This document shows positions 17,083 to 24,863 of a stretch of 45,599 nt of DNA, in pieces. Source of the DNA: Deltaproteobacteria bacterium. Its GTDB lineage: Bacteria > Desulfobacterota > Desulfarculia > Desulfarculales > Desulfarculaceae. The stretch covers positions 1-45,599 of the forward strand of contig JAHLLK010000045.1 of assembly GCA_020444165.1 (NCBI GenBank), in the 5' to 3' direction. Within the stretch, counting starts at the first letter, position 1, and every line of letters starts with the position of its first letter. A program made the translations under genes and the position numbers. The notes under the pieces were generated by a model. It ran no database searches. It worked only from the letters and a program-made list of their open reading frames with translations, and was not told the origin of the DNA.

Positions 17083-17577
17083 TCAGGCGGTCACGCAGGT
17101 GTCAGAGGCCGGAGGCTTGGGCGGCCGGCGCTTGGCCAGCCAGGCATCCAGGGTCAGCCAGGTGCCGGGGTAGATGGTGAGCCACAGGGCGGGCACGAAG
17201 AAAATGAAGTCCCGCAAGGCGTCGGCGTAGCCCGCCTCGCTCTCCACCCCCGGAAAGCAGCCGCAGTCGTGGATGACCAAGCCCACCACGCCCACGTAGA
17301 TCATCAGGCCGGTGAAAAAGGCCATTGTCCAGGCGGTCCACCCCGCCCCCACGCGGAGCCAGAACCCGAGGAGCAACGAGAGGGCTAACCACAACTCGAA
17401 CCAGGCCAGCATCGCACTGGCGGCGTTAACCGCCCACATGGGCATGATGTTGTACACGGCCATGGACTGGGAAAAGGCGGTGGGGTCCCAGATCTTGCCG
17501 ATGCAGGCCCGGAGCAGCACTGCCACCAGGAAGGCCCGGCAGGCCAGCGACACTATTTCCTTAATTTTTTCGCTCAT
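17083..17577 (-). CDS. MauE/DoxX-like membrane protein
   Basis: A 164-aa protein with four predicted membrane helices (about residues 8-25, 45-70, 75-100 and 125-145). Family features include the first-helix LRACIGKIWDP and, after helix 3, HDCGCFPGVESEAGY, which resembles the CGCFG Cys pair of MauE/DoxX redox-associated membrane proteins. Known relatives take part in thiol-disulfide chemistry or quinone-linked sulfur oxidation. Its ATG overlaps the stop of the rhodanese-like gene in an ATGA, so translation is coupled. I chose this start because the frame further upstream runs inside the rhodanese gene. It is probably the last gene of the TAXI-rhodanese-MauE operon. Function is inferred from family only. 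Confidence 0.75.
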   Translation of the reverse strand: MSEKIKEIVSLACRAFLVAVLLRACIGKIWDPTAFSQSMAVYNIMPMWAVNAASAMLAWFELWLALSLLLGFWLRVGAGWTAWTMAFFTGLMIYVGVVGLVIHDCGCFPGVESEAGYADALRDFIFFVPALWLTIYPGTWLTLDAWLAKRRPPKPPASDTCVTA

Positions 17578-18041
17578 GGTGTAAACGGCTGTTGGGTGGT
17601 GGGATATCCCGCGTCCACCCAATCCTGGAAAGAGGCATCCATGACGTAAACGTCCTGGAAACCCATGTTGCGCAGTCTCTGGGCGATGATCGCCGCGGGC
17701 CAAAAACTGGTCTCCCGGCCGTAAACCACGATCTTCTGGTGGGTGACCATGGCCAGTTTGAGCATTTCCCGCAGGGAATCGTCCATGGCCGGCGTGTAGT
17801 GCATGGCCCACCAGACATGCAGCTTGTTGTAGTCCTCCTCGGAGCGGGCGTCCAGAAAACGCGCGCCCTGGTCGAACAAGCTGCGGGCTTCCGCCAGGGT
17901 GACTGGTTTCCACTGGGCGTGGGAAACCTCCGCGGGCATGAACCCAACGCCTTGGGGCATGAGCCAGTTGAACAAAAAAGCGGACAGAGCCGACACTGCG
18001 AACAGCGCCACGCTTCTGCCGATGAAACCCCCAACCGTCAC
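17574..18041 (-). CDS. Membrane-anchored rhodanese-like protein lacking the catalytic Cys
   Basis: A 155-aa protein. An N-terminal hydrophobic segment (about residues 8-28, SVALFAVSALSAFLFNWLMP) acts as a signal anchor and would put the domain in the periplasm. The rhodanese fold is clear: FLDARSEEDYNKLHVWWA, the strand KIVVYGRETSFWPA, then RLRNMGF and FQDWVDAGYP. The active-site loop normally begins YC; here it is YG (G108), so sulfurtransferase activity by the usual persulfide route is not expected. The start is GTG at 18041, with AAAGGGG seven bases upstream. It lies 57 nt after the TAXI gene and overlaps the MauE/DoxX-like gene by four bases. Confidence 0.82.
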   Translation of the reverse strand: MTVGGFIGRSVALFAVSALSAFLFNWLMPQGVGFMPAEVSHAQWKPVTLAEARSLFDQGARFLDARSEEDYNKLHVWWAMHYTPAMDDSLREMLKLAMVTHQKIVVYGRETSFWPAAIIAQRLRNMGFQDVYVMDASFQDWVDAGYPTTQQPFTP

Positions 18042-18098
18042 TTGCCGCCCCTTTCTCGTCTTCTGCTGGTTGATCTTAAACCGGTGACCGGTGCGGAC

Positions 18099-19223
18099 TC
18101 ATTTGGCGTTCGGCGTGGGAGCCGACTGGCCCGCAGCCTCGGCGGCGGGCTGTGCCGCGCCCGCGGCCTCCGATTTGCCGGCCTGCGGCGGGAGCAGCGC
18201 TTCCGGCACTTTCACCTTGTTTTCCCGGTAATAACGCAAGGCGCCGGGATGCAGCGGCGCGGGCAGGCCGGTGAGCGCCTTTTCCAGGTTGATGAAGGTC
18301 CCGGTCTTCAGGCGGGCGTCCAGGGAGTAAGGCGCGTTTTCAAACAAGGCGCGGGTGAGCAAATAAACCGTTTCCTCGGGCAGATCGGCGCGGCAGTAGA
18401 GGATATTGTTCTGGGCGATGGTGTTCACCGCCTCGGTCTGATGGGGATAAGTGCCCGGCGCGATGGTGTACTTGAACCCAGCGTAGGTGGTGTTGTCGTT
18501 GATCTGTTTGATTTGCTCGTCGGTGAAATGCAGGATCACCGGCTTGATCTTGGTGTCCGAGAACAAGTCGGTCACCGCGGCCACCGGTGGCCCGCCGGGC
18601 AGGTTGGCCCCTTGCAGCTCCCCCTCCTTGATGGCCCGGGAAGCCTCGAAATAGCCCATGAGCTTCAGGTTCAGCTCCGCCGGGTTCAACCCGAGCCCTT
18701 TCAGGATGGTCTTGGTGGCCGCCTCCGTCCCGCTGCCGGCCTTGCCAATGGAAAAGCGCAACTCCTGCACGTCCATCGGGGTGCCAGTCTTGACGAACTG
18801 GGACAGCACCACGAAGTGCTCCACATCGGGCCACAAGGCGGTGATGGTGCGGAGGCCCGGATAGGGGGCGTCCTGGAAGTCACCCAGTCCCTTCCAGGCC
18901 ATGAGCCCGAAACGGGTGTCCATGATGGCCAAGTCGGCTTCCCCGTGCCGCAGAAGGTTCACGTTCTCGCCGCTGCCCGCCGAGGGGATGGCCTGGCACT
19001 TGATGCCGGGATCCTGGCCCAGGTTGAGGGACCACAGGGTGGCCATGGACACACCCATGGGGTAGTAGGTCCCCCCGGTGTTGGCCGTGGCGATGATCAG
19101 GGTGGTCTTGTTCTGCGGTTTCGGCGGACTCTCCGACGCAGACTCCTCGGCCAGACCCCAGCCGGCGGTCAGGCATAGAATCGTCGCGAGGAGCGCCAGG
19201 AAACGAAAACTACGCATGATCAT
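18099..19223 (-). CDS. TAXI-family TRAP transporter solute-binding protein
   Basis: A 374-aa periplasmic binding protein. The signal peptide is MIMRSFRFLALLATILCLTA, ending near WGLAEE. The mature part begins with the family signature TTLIIATANTGGTYYPMG and continues with SAGSGENVNLLRHGEADLA and IGKAGSGTEAATKTIL. The C-terminus carries an Ala/Pro-rich low-complexity tail (about residues 345-374). The ATG at 19223 has GGGAG seven bases upstream; a longer frame to 19412 would hide the signal peptide. TAXI proteins normally deliver substrate to a fused DctQM-type permease, but none is encoded within 10 kb on either side. The linked genes encode a Cys-less rhodanese and a MauE/DoxX-like protein. 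Ligand unknown; glutamate, other acids or sulfur compounds are possible. Confidence 0.88.
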   Translation of the reverse strand: MIMRSFRFLALLATILCLTAGWGLAEESASESPPKPQNKTTLIIATANTGGTYYPMGVSMATLWSLNLGQDPGIKCQAIPSAGSGENVNLLRHGEADLAIMDTRFGLMAWKGLGDFQDAPYPGLRTITALWPDVEHFVVLSQFVKTGTPMDVQELRFSIGKAGSGTEAATKTILKGLGLNPAELNLKLMGYFEASRAIKEGELQGANLPGGPPVAAVTDLFSDTKIKPVILHFTDEQIKQINDNTTYAGFKYTIAPGTYPHQTEAVNTIAQNNILYCRADLPEETVYLLTRALFENAPYSLDARLKTGTFINLEKALTGLPAPLHPGALRYYRENKVKVPEALLPPQAGKSEAAGAAQPAAEAAGQSAPTPNAK

Positions 19224-19481
19224 GATCTTCTCCCAAGGCGGCGGTCCGAGCGGCTTTAACCATATACTCGGCGGTGGAATAGCCCACTGTAGCAATTTCA
19301 GGCAACAAAAGGGGCAAAAATTGCGGCCGGACCCTGGCCGGTGTGGCCGGCCCGGCCGGAAGCGCCCTTTTTCATCACGCACCCGCGGCATCCTAACTAC
19401 CCGGCAAGCCATACTTTACCACCGGAGAGCCAGTTTTACTCCCCGCGGATCAACTTGCTTGGGCCGGCGCCCCGGGGGGGC

Positions 19482-21188
19482 TCAGTGATCGAAGTGAATG
19501 AGCAGGCGGCAAGCCCCGTCCTTGGTCTCGCTCTTCACCCGGTCGCCCATCTGCATGATCAGGAAACCGGCCAAGCGGAGGAAACCGTCGTCCAGCTCCA
19601 GCATCTCTTCCTGGGTGGGGCGTTCCAGAGGCAGGCAGATCTCCCGGCCCCGGTAGCTGATCTCCACGTCCAGGCTGAGCTCGTCGAACTTCACCCGCAC
19701 CGCGATGTCCCCGCTGGCCAGGGCGTGGGCCTCGGCCGCCTCCCAGAACTCGGTCACCGAAGCCAGGGCCCGGTAAACCACGTCCCGCCGGGCGCCCCAG
19801 GTGGCGCCGGCCCGCTCGAAGAAATCCTGTATGTCCCGGCCGGTGGCCTGGCCGGGCGCCAGGGTCAAGAGAATCCGGGAACGGATGCCCAGGCGGAAGA
19901 TCAGATTCAGGATCACCGCGAAAAGGGCGGAAATGGTCAAAGAAGAAGTGAAGATGGGCTGCATCCAGTGGTTGAGCTGCAGGAACAGTTCCGGCGAGGT
20001 CTGCACGGTGATGCCGGCCAGGAGGGAGAGGCCGATGACAAAGGTCTTCCGGGCGTCGATCATGCGGGTCATGATGATGCGCCAGCCGGTGACCAGCATG
20101 AAGCAAGCCGCGTACATGATGATGGCCCCGGTCACCGGCGAGGGCATCATGGTGAGCAAGGTGGCGAACTGGGGCAGAAAGGCCAGGGCCATGAACAGCC
20201 CGCCGGTGGCCAGGCCCAGGCGCCGGCTGGTGGCGCCGGTGGCCAGGGAGAGGCCGATGTTGGAGGAGGACGAGGAGAGCCCGGTGCCGCCCAAGAGCCC
20301 CGCGGCCACGGTGCCCAGACCCTCGGCGGCCAGACCGCGGCCCACGTTTTTCATATCCGGCCGCAGCCAATCAGCGTCGTTGATCTTCTGGCAGGTGATC
20401 ACGTCGCCCACCGCCTTCAGGCTGGCGCACAGGGCGGCCAAGAGGAAGGGGCCCAGAAGGGTGGCGTCGAAGCTGAACCCGGCGTGATCCAGCACGGGAA
20501 AGTCCACCAAGGGCATCTCGGCCAGCTTTTGCAGGCTTTGGGGCGGGATGAGCCCGGCCAGCCAGCCGGCCACATAGCCAAAGGCCACCCCGAAGCCGAT
20601 GGAATAGAGCCGGAGCCAGCCCTTGCCCCAGACGCTGAGCGCCACCACCAGGGCCAGGGTGGAAACCCCCACCCAGATCTCCCGGGGCTCGCTGATGCAG
20701 TCCAAGCCGCCGCAGCCCAACAAGGACTTCATGGCATAGGGGGCCAGGGTGAAGCCCACCGAGGCCACCACCAGGCCCGATACCTCGGCCGGGAACAGGG
20801 CGCGGAGCCGGCGCACCAGCCAGGCCAGCCCCACCTCGGCCACTCCGGACACCATGGTCATGCCATGCACCAAGGCCAGGCCGCCGGTGTGCACGGCCAT
20901 GAGCGAGGTTTGCAGATAGATGAACGAGGAGGAATGGGGGCAGAAGTAGCCCGAGCCCACCGGCCCGCGGACCAGGGCCTGCAGGATGGTGGCCGCGCCC
21001 CCGGCCAATAGGCCCACGTTGACCAGGCCCTGGGCCTGGTTACCGGCCAAGCCCAATTCCCGGGCGAAGAACACCGAGGCCAGGAGGCTGGTGATGAGGA
21101 GCACCACGTGCTGCAGACCCAAAAGGAGCAGCGAGAGCTTGGGAGGGGTGTCCTCGACTCCATAGATGAGGTCGGCAGGTTTTCTCAA
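19482..21188 (-). CDS. NCS2 (xanthine/uracil-type) permease fused to a HATPase-like cytoplasmic domain
   Basis: A 568-aa protein. Residues about 18-440 are a nucleobase:cation symporter 2 (SLC23-like) permease with about 14 helices: LLGLQHVVLLITSLLAS, GSGYFCPHSSSFIYLQ and the substrate-loop region GGTGLSSSSSNIGLSLATG. In purine permeases the last stretch usually carries Gln or Glu before the Asn; here it is Ser. Residues about 450-568 are soluble and resemble an RsbW/anti-sigma type ATPase: ALASVTEFWEAAEAHAL takes the N-box place, and FLIMQMGDRVKSET resembles GLFLIxxLxDEV, although Gly residues of the ATP lid are poorly kept. The start is TTG at 21188, with GGGAGAG six bases upstream. The transported substrate is not determined. 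Confidence 0.82.
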   Translation of the reverse strand: MRKPADLIYGVEDTPPKLSLLLLGLQHVVLLITSLLASVFFARELGLAGNQAQGLVNVGLLAGGAATILQALVRGPVGSGYFCPHSSSFIYLQTSLMAVHTGGLALVHGMTMVSGVAEVGLAWLVRRLRALFPAEVSGLVVASVGFTLAPYAMKSLLGCGGLDCISEPREIWVGVSTLALVVALSVWGKGWLRLYSIGFGVAFGYVAGWLAGLIPPQSLQKLAEMPLVDFPVLDHAGFSFDATLLGPFLLAALCASLKAVGDVITCQKINDADWLRPDMKNVGRGLAAEGLGTVAAGLLGGTGLSSSSSNIGLSLATGATSRRLGLATGGLFMALAFLPQFATLLTMMPSPVTGAIIMYAACFMLVTGWRIIMTRMIDARKTFVIGLSLLAGITVQTSPELFLQLNHWMQPIFTSSLTISALFAVILNLIFRLGIRSRILLTLAPGQATGRDIQDFFERAGATWGARRDVVYRALASVTEFWEAAEAHALASGDIAVRVKFDELSLDVEISYRGREICLPLERPTQEEMLELDDGFLRLAGFLIMQMGDRVKSETKDGACRLLIHFDH

Positions 21189-21361
21189 GGACCGCTCTCC
21201 CTGCCCACGACCCGGCCGGGGCCTTTGGCGCGTCGCGGATTCTACCCGTGAATACTAAGCGCTCCTCCCGCCGGGATGGGGCTGGAGTAAAAACGCCGCA
21301 ATCCGGAGGGGAACGGAGTCCTCCTCAAGGCACGGCAACTTATTATGCAGGATAAGAGAGG

Positions 21362-22522
21362 TCAAAGGGCTTGGAAACATGCGAAACGGCGGCCCAGGGG
21401 CTGGGGGGCGCCGTAGCCCCAAGCGCCCAGGAGGGCGGCGATCTCGCTCAACTCGTACCCCAGGCCCCGGGCGGCCTCGTCCTCCCAGGCACAAAGGAGG
21501 GCCGGCTGGAACCGCCGCACCGTGACTTCCCCGCCCCGGAGGGCCGCCAACTCCGACCCGGCCAGGTCCAGAATGGCCACGGAGAGGCCCGCCAGGCCCA
21601 ACACCCGAGCCAGGCGGTCCCAGGCCCAGAGGTTTACCGCGGCCTCGCGGACCTCGCCCAGCACCGCTGGCCGGGCCAGGCCGGCCCGCGCCGCGTCCTG
21701 GCTCTGGGAGGGCACGTAAAGGGTGGCCCGGGTGTTGTCCTGGCCCAGGCCCACTTGCAGGCTCCGCACCCGCTCGGCCAGGCCGTTAAGCCGGAGATTG
21801 TTTTCCAAGATTTCCCAGACCTGGGGATTGGGCTCCAGGGCCCAGGCCGTGAGGCCCGGCTGGGCCGCGGCCAAAAGGCTGCAGCACCCGGCCCCGGCTC
21901 CGGCGTCCCAGAGGAGCGGTTGGGCCGTCTGGGCCAAGAGCCCGGCCACGAAATCCACCACCTCCGGCTCCCACAGTTCGGCCGTGTCCGGTGCCGCCCC
22001 GGGCCGCCAGGCGCCGCCCAACTGCCCACTGCGCCGGTCCAGGCGCACCTGACCCGCCGCGCCCAGCCGTCCGGTCACCACCTCGCCAGCCGGCAGCGCC
22101 AAGCGCTCCCCCACTTGAGGCTCCAGCTCCCGGGCCAGACCCGCCGCCTCGGTGTCGTCGGGATGCCGCGCGGCGTAAAAACGGTACACCCGATAAGCGT
22201 TTTCCGGGTGGTCTCCCGCCGCCAGCATCTGCCCCAGGTTGAGGGCGGCCTCGCGGTAATCAGGGGCCTGGCGGGAGGCGTAAAGCACCAGTCTCAGGCC
22301 TTCGTCCCTCTCCCCCAACTCCCACTGCACCACGCCCAAATCATTGATCACCACCGGGTCGTCAGGGCGCTCGGCATACAGATCCACCAAAGCTCCCTGG
22401 GCATCGTCCAACTGGCCTTCCCGCACCAGCCGCTCGGCTTCGGCCAGGCGCCGCGCATAATCCTGGTCCCGCTCCGCGGGCTGGGGGGCGCCGGTCGGGG
22501 CGTCAAAATTGAAATCGGACAT
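21362..22522 (-). CDS. TPR-containing FkbM-like methyltransferase
   Basis: A 386-aa protein. Residues about 20-135 form TPR-like helices (DDAQGALVDLYAERPDDPVV, ENAYRVYRFYAARHPDD). Residues about 190-386 resemble a SAM-dependent methyltransferase of the FkbM type: PLLWDAGAGAGCCSLLAA is the SAM-binding glycine loop, WALEPNPQVWEILENNLRLN is the acidic strand and following helix, and LSVAILDLAGSELAALRGG matches the FkbM IDxEGxE region, with Leu-Ala in place of the usual Glu-Gly. The ATG at 22522 has AAGGGG five bases upstream; an extension to 22630 lacks one. Such proteins often O-methylate surface sugars. The substrate is unknown. Confidence 0.78.
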   Translation of the reverse strand: MSDFNFDAPTGAPQPAERDQDYARRLAEAERLVREGQLDDAQGALVDLYAERPDDPVVINDLGVVQWELGERDEGLRLVLYASRQAPDYREAALNLGQMLAAGDHPENAYRVYRFYAARHPDDTEAAGLARELEPQVGERLALPAGEVVTGRLGAAGQVRLDRRSGQLGGAWRPGAAPDTAELWEPEVVDFVAGLLAQTAQPLLWDAGAGAGCCSLLAAAQPGLTAWALEPNPQVWEILENNLRLNGLAERVRSLQVGLGQDNTRATLYVPSQSQDAARAGLARPAVLGEVREAAVNLWAWDRLARVLGLAGLSVAILDLAGSELAALRGGEVTVRRFQPALLCAWEDEAARGLGYELSEIAALLGAWGYGAPQPLGRRFACFQAL

Positions 22523-22644
22523 GGAAACCCCTTGTGAGTGCTGGAGATGATCCCGGAGCGCCTGCCGCTCCCGGAAGCCGGTTGCGGGTATTAAAGCACC
22601 CCCGGGAGGACAAATCAAGCGGGATTGCAAGGGGTTAAATTGAT

Positions 22645-22663
22645 CCGCGCCGCTGGGGCGCGG
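22645..22663 (-). terminator. Hairpin after the 2-hydroxyacyl-CoA dehydratase-like gene
   Basis: CCGCGCC (22645-22651) pairs with GGCGCGG (22657-22663) around a 5-nt loop, a few bases after the stop codon of the minus-strand gene. An A-run precedes it and ATCAATTTAA follows on the minus strand. On the plus strand it is followed by TTTTT, so it has classical terminator form in that direction, though no plus-strand gene ends here. Confidence 0.5.
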
Positions 22664-22667
22664 TTTT

Positions 22668-23828
22668 TCAGGCCAACATTTCCAAAAACGCCTCCACCCG
22701 GACCCGCAGTTGCTCCCGGTCAGCCTGGGAGTAATCCGACTCCAGATGCAAGACCGGCAGGTCCCGGGTTTCCCGCAAATGCTCTTTCACCAACTGGGCT
22801 TCCACGTTGTAGGTGTGGCAGAACTGCCAGGTGAGGTCCACCGCGCCCTGGGCCCGGAACTCCTGGGCCAAGTCGGCCAACAGCTCCAAGCGCGGCCGAT
22901 TGGGGGTCATGCAGGAGCAGGGCGTGGCCAGGTAACGCCGGGCCAGGGCCTCCAGGGGATCACCCTCCTCGTCCACCAGGTGGTGAAAGGCCTTGATGCC
23001 CGAGCAATGCTCCTGGGCCACCACCGCCGCGCCGGCCTCCTCCAACACGGCCAAGAGCTTCTCGGAGCCCTTGCCGATGGGGCAGCCGGTAAAGAGCACC
23101 CGCGGCGCGCCGGCCGGCACCGCGGCTGCGCCCCGGGCCTGCATGTCCCGCAGTTCGGCGATGAGCTCTTCCAGCAGCGCCACATAAGCCTCCAGGTCGG
23201 CGGCGTAGGATTTGCTCTCCATGACCAACAGGGTGTCCCGGGCGGTGATGGGCAGAACCTCGCCGGTGTTCAGGGAGACCAGCTCCTGCAACAGGCGGCG
23301 TTTGCGGTTGTGCAGCCGGATCTGGCGGGAGAGTTCCTCCGGGGTGATCTCTTGGCCGGTCTGCCGCTCCAGATACTCCTTCAAGCGCCCCACTTCCTCT
23401 TGCCAGTAGGCCAGGGAGGCGGCGTCGTCCTGGCGGTGAGGCATGTGCATGAGGTACACCGGCTTCACCCGGGCCAAAAGCTCGTACATCTTCTTCTTGC
23501 CGTCACAGGTGGTCTCGCCGATGACAAAGTCGGCCCGGTGGTTGAAGGGGCAAGTGTCGGTCACCGCGTAGCCGTAGCTGGATTTGATCAGGGGGCAGAG
23601 GTTGGCCGGCAGGGTCTTCTCCGCCGCCGGGATGGGGTCTTCCTTCTTGCCGCATAGGCCCACGGGGATGGCCCCCACGGCTCGCACCAACTCCTTGGGC
23701 GCGAACACGCAGTAGATGCCCACGACCTTGCGGCCGGCGGCCTTGGCCTCCTCCAAGGCCAGGAGGGAATGCTCACTCATTACATCGAACTTCCGCAGAG
23801 TCTCTGCGCGGGGAGGATCAGAAGCCAT
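22668..23828 (-). CDS. 2-hydroxyacyl-CoA dehydratase D-component family protein (HgdB/YjiM/double-cubane type)
   Basis: A 386-aa oxygen-sensitive iron-sulfur protein family member. Characteristic stretches are GIYCVFAPKELVRAVGAIPV, NLCPLIKSSYGYA, DFVIGETTCDGKKKM, VLFTGCPIGKGSEKLL and the C-terminal cysteine cluster PCSCMTPNRPR. The family includes one subunit of 2-hydroxyacyl-CoA dehydratases, benzoyl-CoA reductase subunits and the stand-alone double-cubane reductases (YjiM). No second dehydratase subunit and no ATP-dependent activator (HgdC/YjiL-like) is encoded nearby, which favours the stand-alone type or a partner elsewhere. The ATG at 23828 has a strong AAAGGAG seven bases upstream. A 10-bp inverted repeat lies about 100 bp upstream. 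I cannot assign individual cluster ligands. Confidence 0.85.
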   Translation of the reverse strand: MASDPPRAETLRKFDVMSEHSLLALEEAKAAGRKVVGIYCVFAPKELVRAVGAIPVGLCGKKEDPIPAAEKTLPANLCPLIKSSYGYAVTDTCPFNHRADFVIGETTCDGKKKMYELLARVKPVYLMHMPHRQDDAASLAYWQEEVGRLKEYLERQTGQEITPEELSRQIRLHNRKRRLLQELVSLNTGEVLPITARDTLLVMESKSYAADLEAYVALLEELIAELRDMQARGAAAVPAGAPRVLFTGCPIGKGSEKLLAVLEEAGAAVVAQEHCSGIKAFHHLVDEEGDPLEALARRYLATPCSCMTPNRPRLELLADLAQEFRAQGAVDLTWQFCHTYNVEAQLVKEHLRETRDLPVLHLESDYSQADREQLRVRVEAFLEMLA

Positions 23829-23926
23829 GGCGGATCTCCTTTACGGGCTGAAATGAAGGCAGAGGGAAGCAGTTTCCGCCCGCCGCCGGGGCCGGGTCAA
23901 ACAGTTAATGTTTATGGTTTGCGAGG

Positions 23927-23953
23927 TTATGCATAGCCGATAACTATGCATAA
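23927..23953. repeat. 10-bp perfect inverted repeat TTATGCATAG/CTATGCATAA
   Basis: TTATGCATAG (23927-23936) and CTATGCATAA (23944-23953) are perfect inverted repeats with a 7-nt spacer, and each arm holds the palindrome ATGCAT. The right arm includes the hydrolase stop codon. The location is also the upstream region of the dehydratase-family gene (start 23828). It could be an operator for that gene or a weak hairpin ending the hydrolase transcript; no T-run follows on the minus strand. Confidence 0.5.
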
Positions 23954-24741
23954 GCCGCCTGCCCGGCCAGGAATTCGGCCAATTGCCGGGCCACCAGGCC
24001 CGCCGGGTCCTCCAGCCAGGGGTTGTGGGGCATATCTGGCAAAACCGTCAGCCGGGCGCCCAACTTCCCGGCCAGGTGGGCAAAGGCCGCGGCCGGGATG
24101 AAGTAGTCCGCCCCCGGGGCCAGGACCAGGCGCGGCTCCCGCCCCGGACGGGGCCGGGCCCGCGTCAGGCCCAGGCCCAGCTCCAGGGCCGCCAGGGCCG
24201 GCTCGGGCACCAGGCGGGGCCAGAGCCGCTCCACGGCGGCCAGCGGCAGGCGGCCGTGGAAAAGGCGGGCCTGCATGGCCGGGGTGGCGATGACCAGGGG
24301 CCGGCCGGCCAGGCAGGGCAGCACCTGGGCCGGGAACTCCGCCATGAGCCGGGCCAGGCGGAGGAGCGGCAGGCCGGCACCGGGCACCGGGGCCAGGAGA
24401 AAGGCCGGCAGGTCGGCCACCTCCAGGATTTTCTGGATCAGCCAGCCGCCCAGGGAGTGGCCCACCAACACCGGCCTCCCCAGGGAAGCCGCGGCCCGGC
24501 GGGCCAGGTCGGCGTAATCGGCCAGGCTGGTCAGGGGCGGCAGGGGCCAGGGCTCCTCGCCATGGCCCGGCAGCTCCAGCAGGCTCACCCCGTGCCCCGC
24601 CCGGGCCGCGGTCTCCCACAGGCCGTCCCAGCACCAGGGGCCGTGCCAAGCGCCGTGGATGAACAGGACCTCCCGCCCGCCGGGGGCCGGCGTGGCGCGG
24701 CGCAGCAAGCAGGGCGCGGAATCCTCAAAGGGACGGGCCAT
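23944..24741 (-). CDS. Alpha/beta hydrolase
   Basis: A 265-aa single-domain alpha/beta hydrolase without a signal peptide. The oxyanion-hole region FIHGAWHGPWCW opens the fold. The nucleophile elbow is VGHSLGG (S96). The likely acid is D212 in APGADYF and the base is H239 in MPHNPWLE, so the catalytic triad looks complete. A helical lid lies between about residues 120 and 200. The overall pattern recalls esterase/lactonase members of the family; the substrate is not determined. It is transcribed away from the histidine kinase gene (start 24864). The dehydratase-family gene follows 115 nt downstream on the same strand with its own likely control region. Confidence 0.85.
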   Translation of the reverse strand: MARPFEDSAPCLLRRATPAPGGREVLFIHGAWHGPWCWDGLWETAARAGHGVSLLELPGHGEEPWPLPPLTSLADYADLARRAAASLGRPVLVGHSLGGWLIQKILEVADLPAFLLAPVPGAGLPLLRLARLMAEFPAQVLPCLAGRPLVIATPAMQARLFHGRLPLAAVERLWPRLVPEPALAALELGLGLTRARPRPGREPRLVLAPGADYFIPAAAFAHLAGKLGARLTVLPDMPHNPWLEDPAGLVARQLAEFLAGQAAYA

Positions 24742-24812
24742 GGCGCCTCCTGTACCACCCCGGGGGTCCCGGTGTGCCGGGCCGGCGGGTGGTCTGTTAG
24801 AATGTAGTATAA

Positions 24813-24829
24813 CCCTGCGCGAAGCAGGG
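24813..24829 (+). promoter_or_regulatory. Small hairpin in the leader of the histidine kinase gene
   Basis: CCCTGC (24813-24818) and GCAGGG (24824-24829) form a 6-bp stem with the loop GCGAA, about 35 nt before the kinase ATG. It directly follows a TATAAC sequence (24808-24813) that could be a -10 element, though no good -35 is seen. Confidence 0.3.
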
Positions 24830-24863
24830 CCTCCCCCGTACCCCCCGGTTCGGAGAGTATGCC

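Noticed and set aside
23927..24649. Minus-strand frame of 240 aa in the hydrolase region
   Set aside because: The alternative frame 23944-24741 holds the GHSLGG nucleophile elbow and a complete triad; this one is Gly/Pro-rich shadow.
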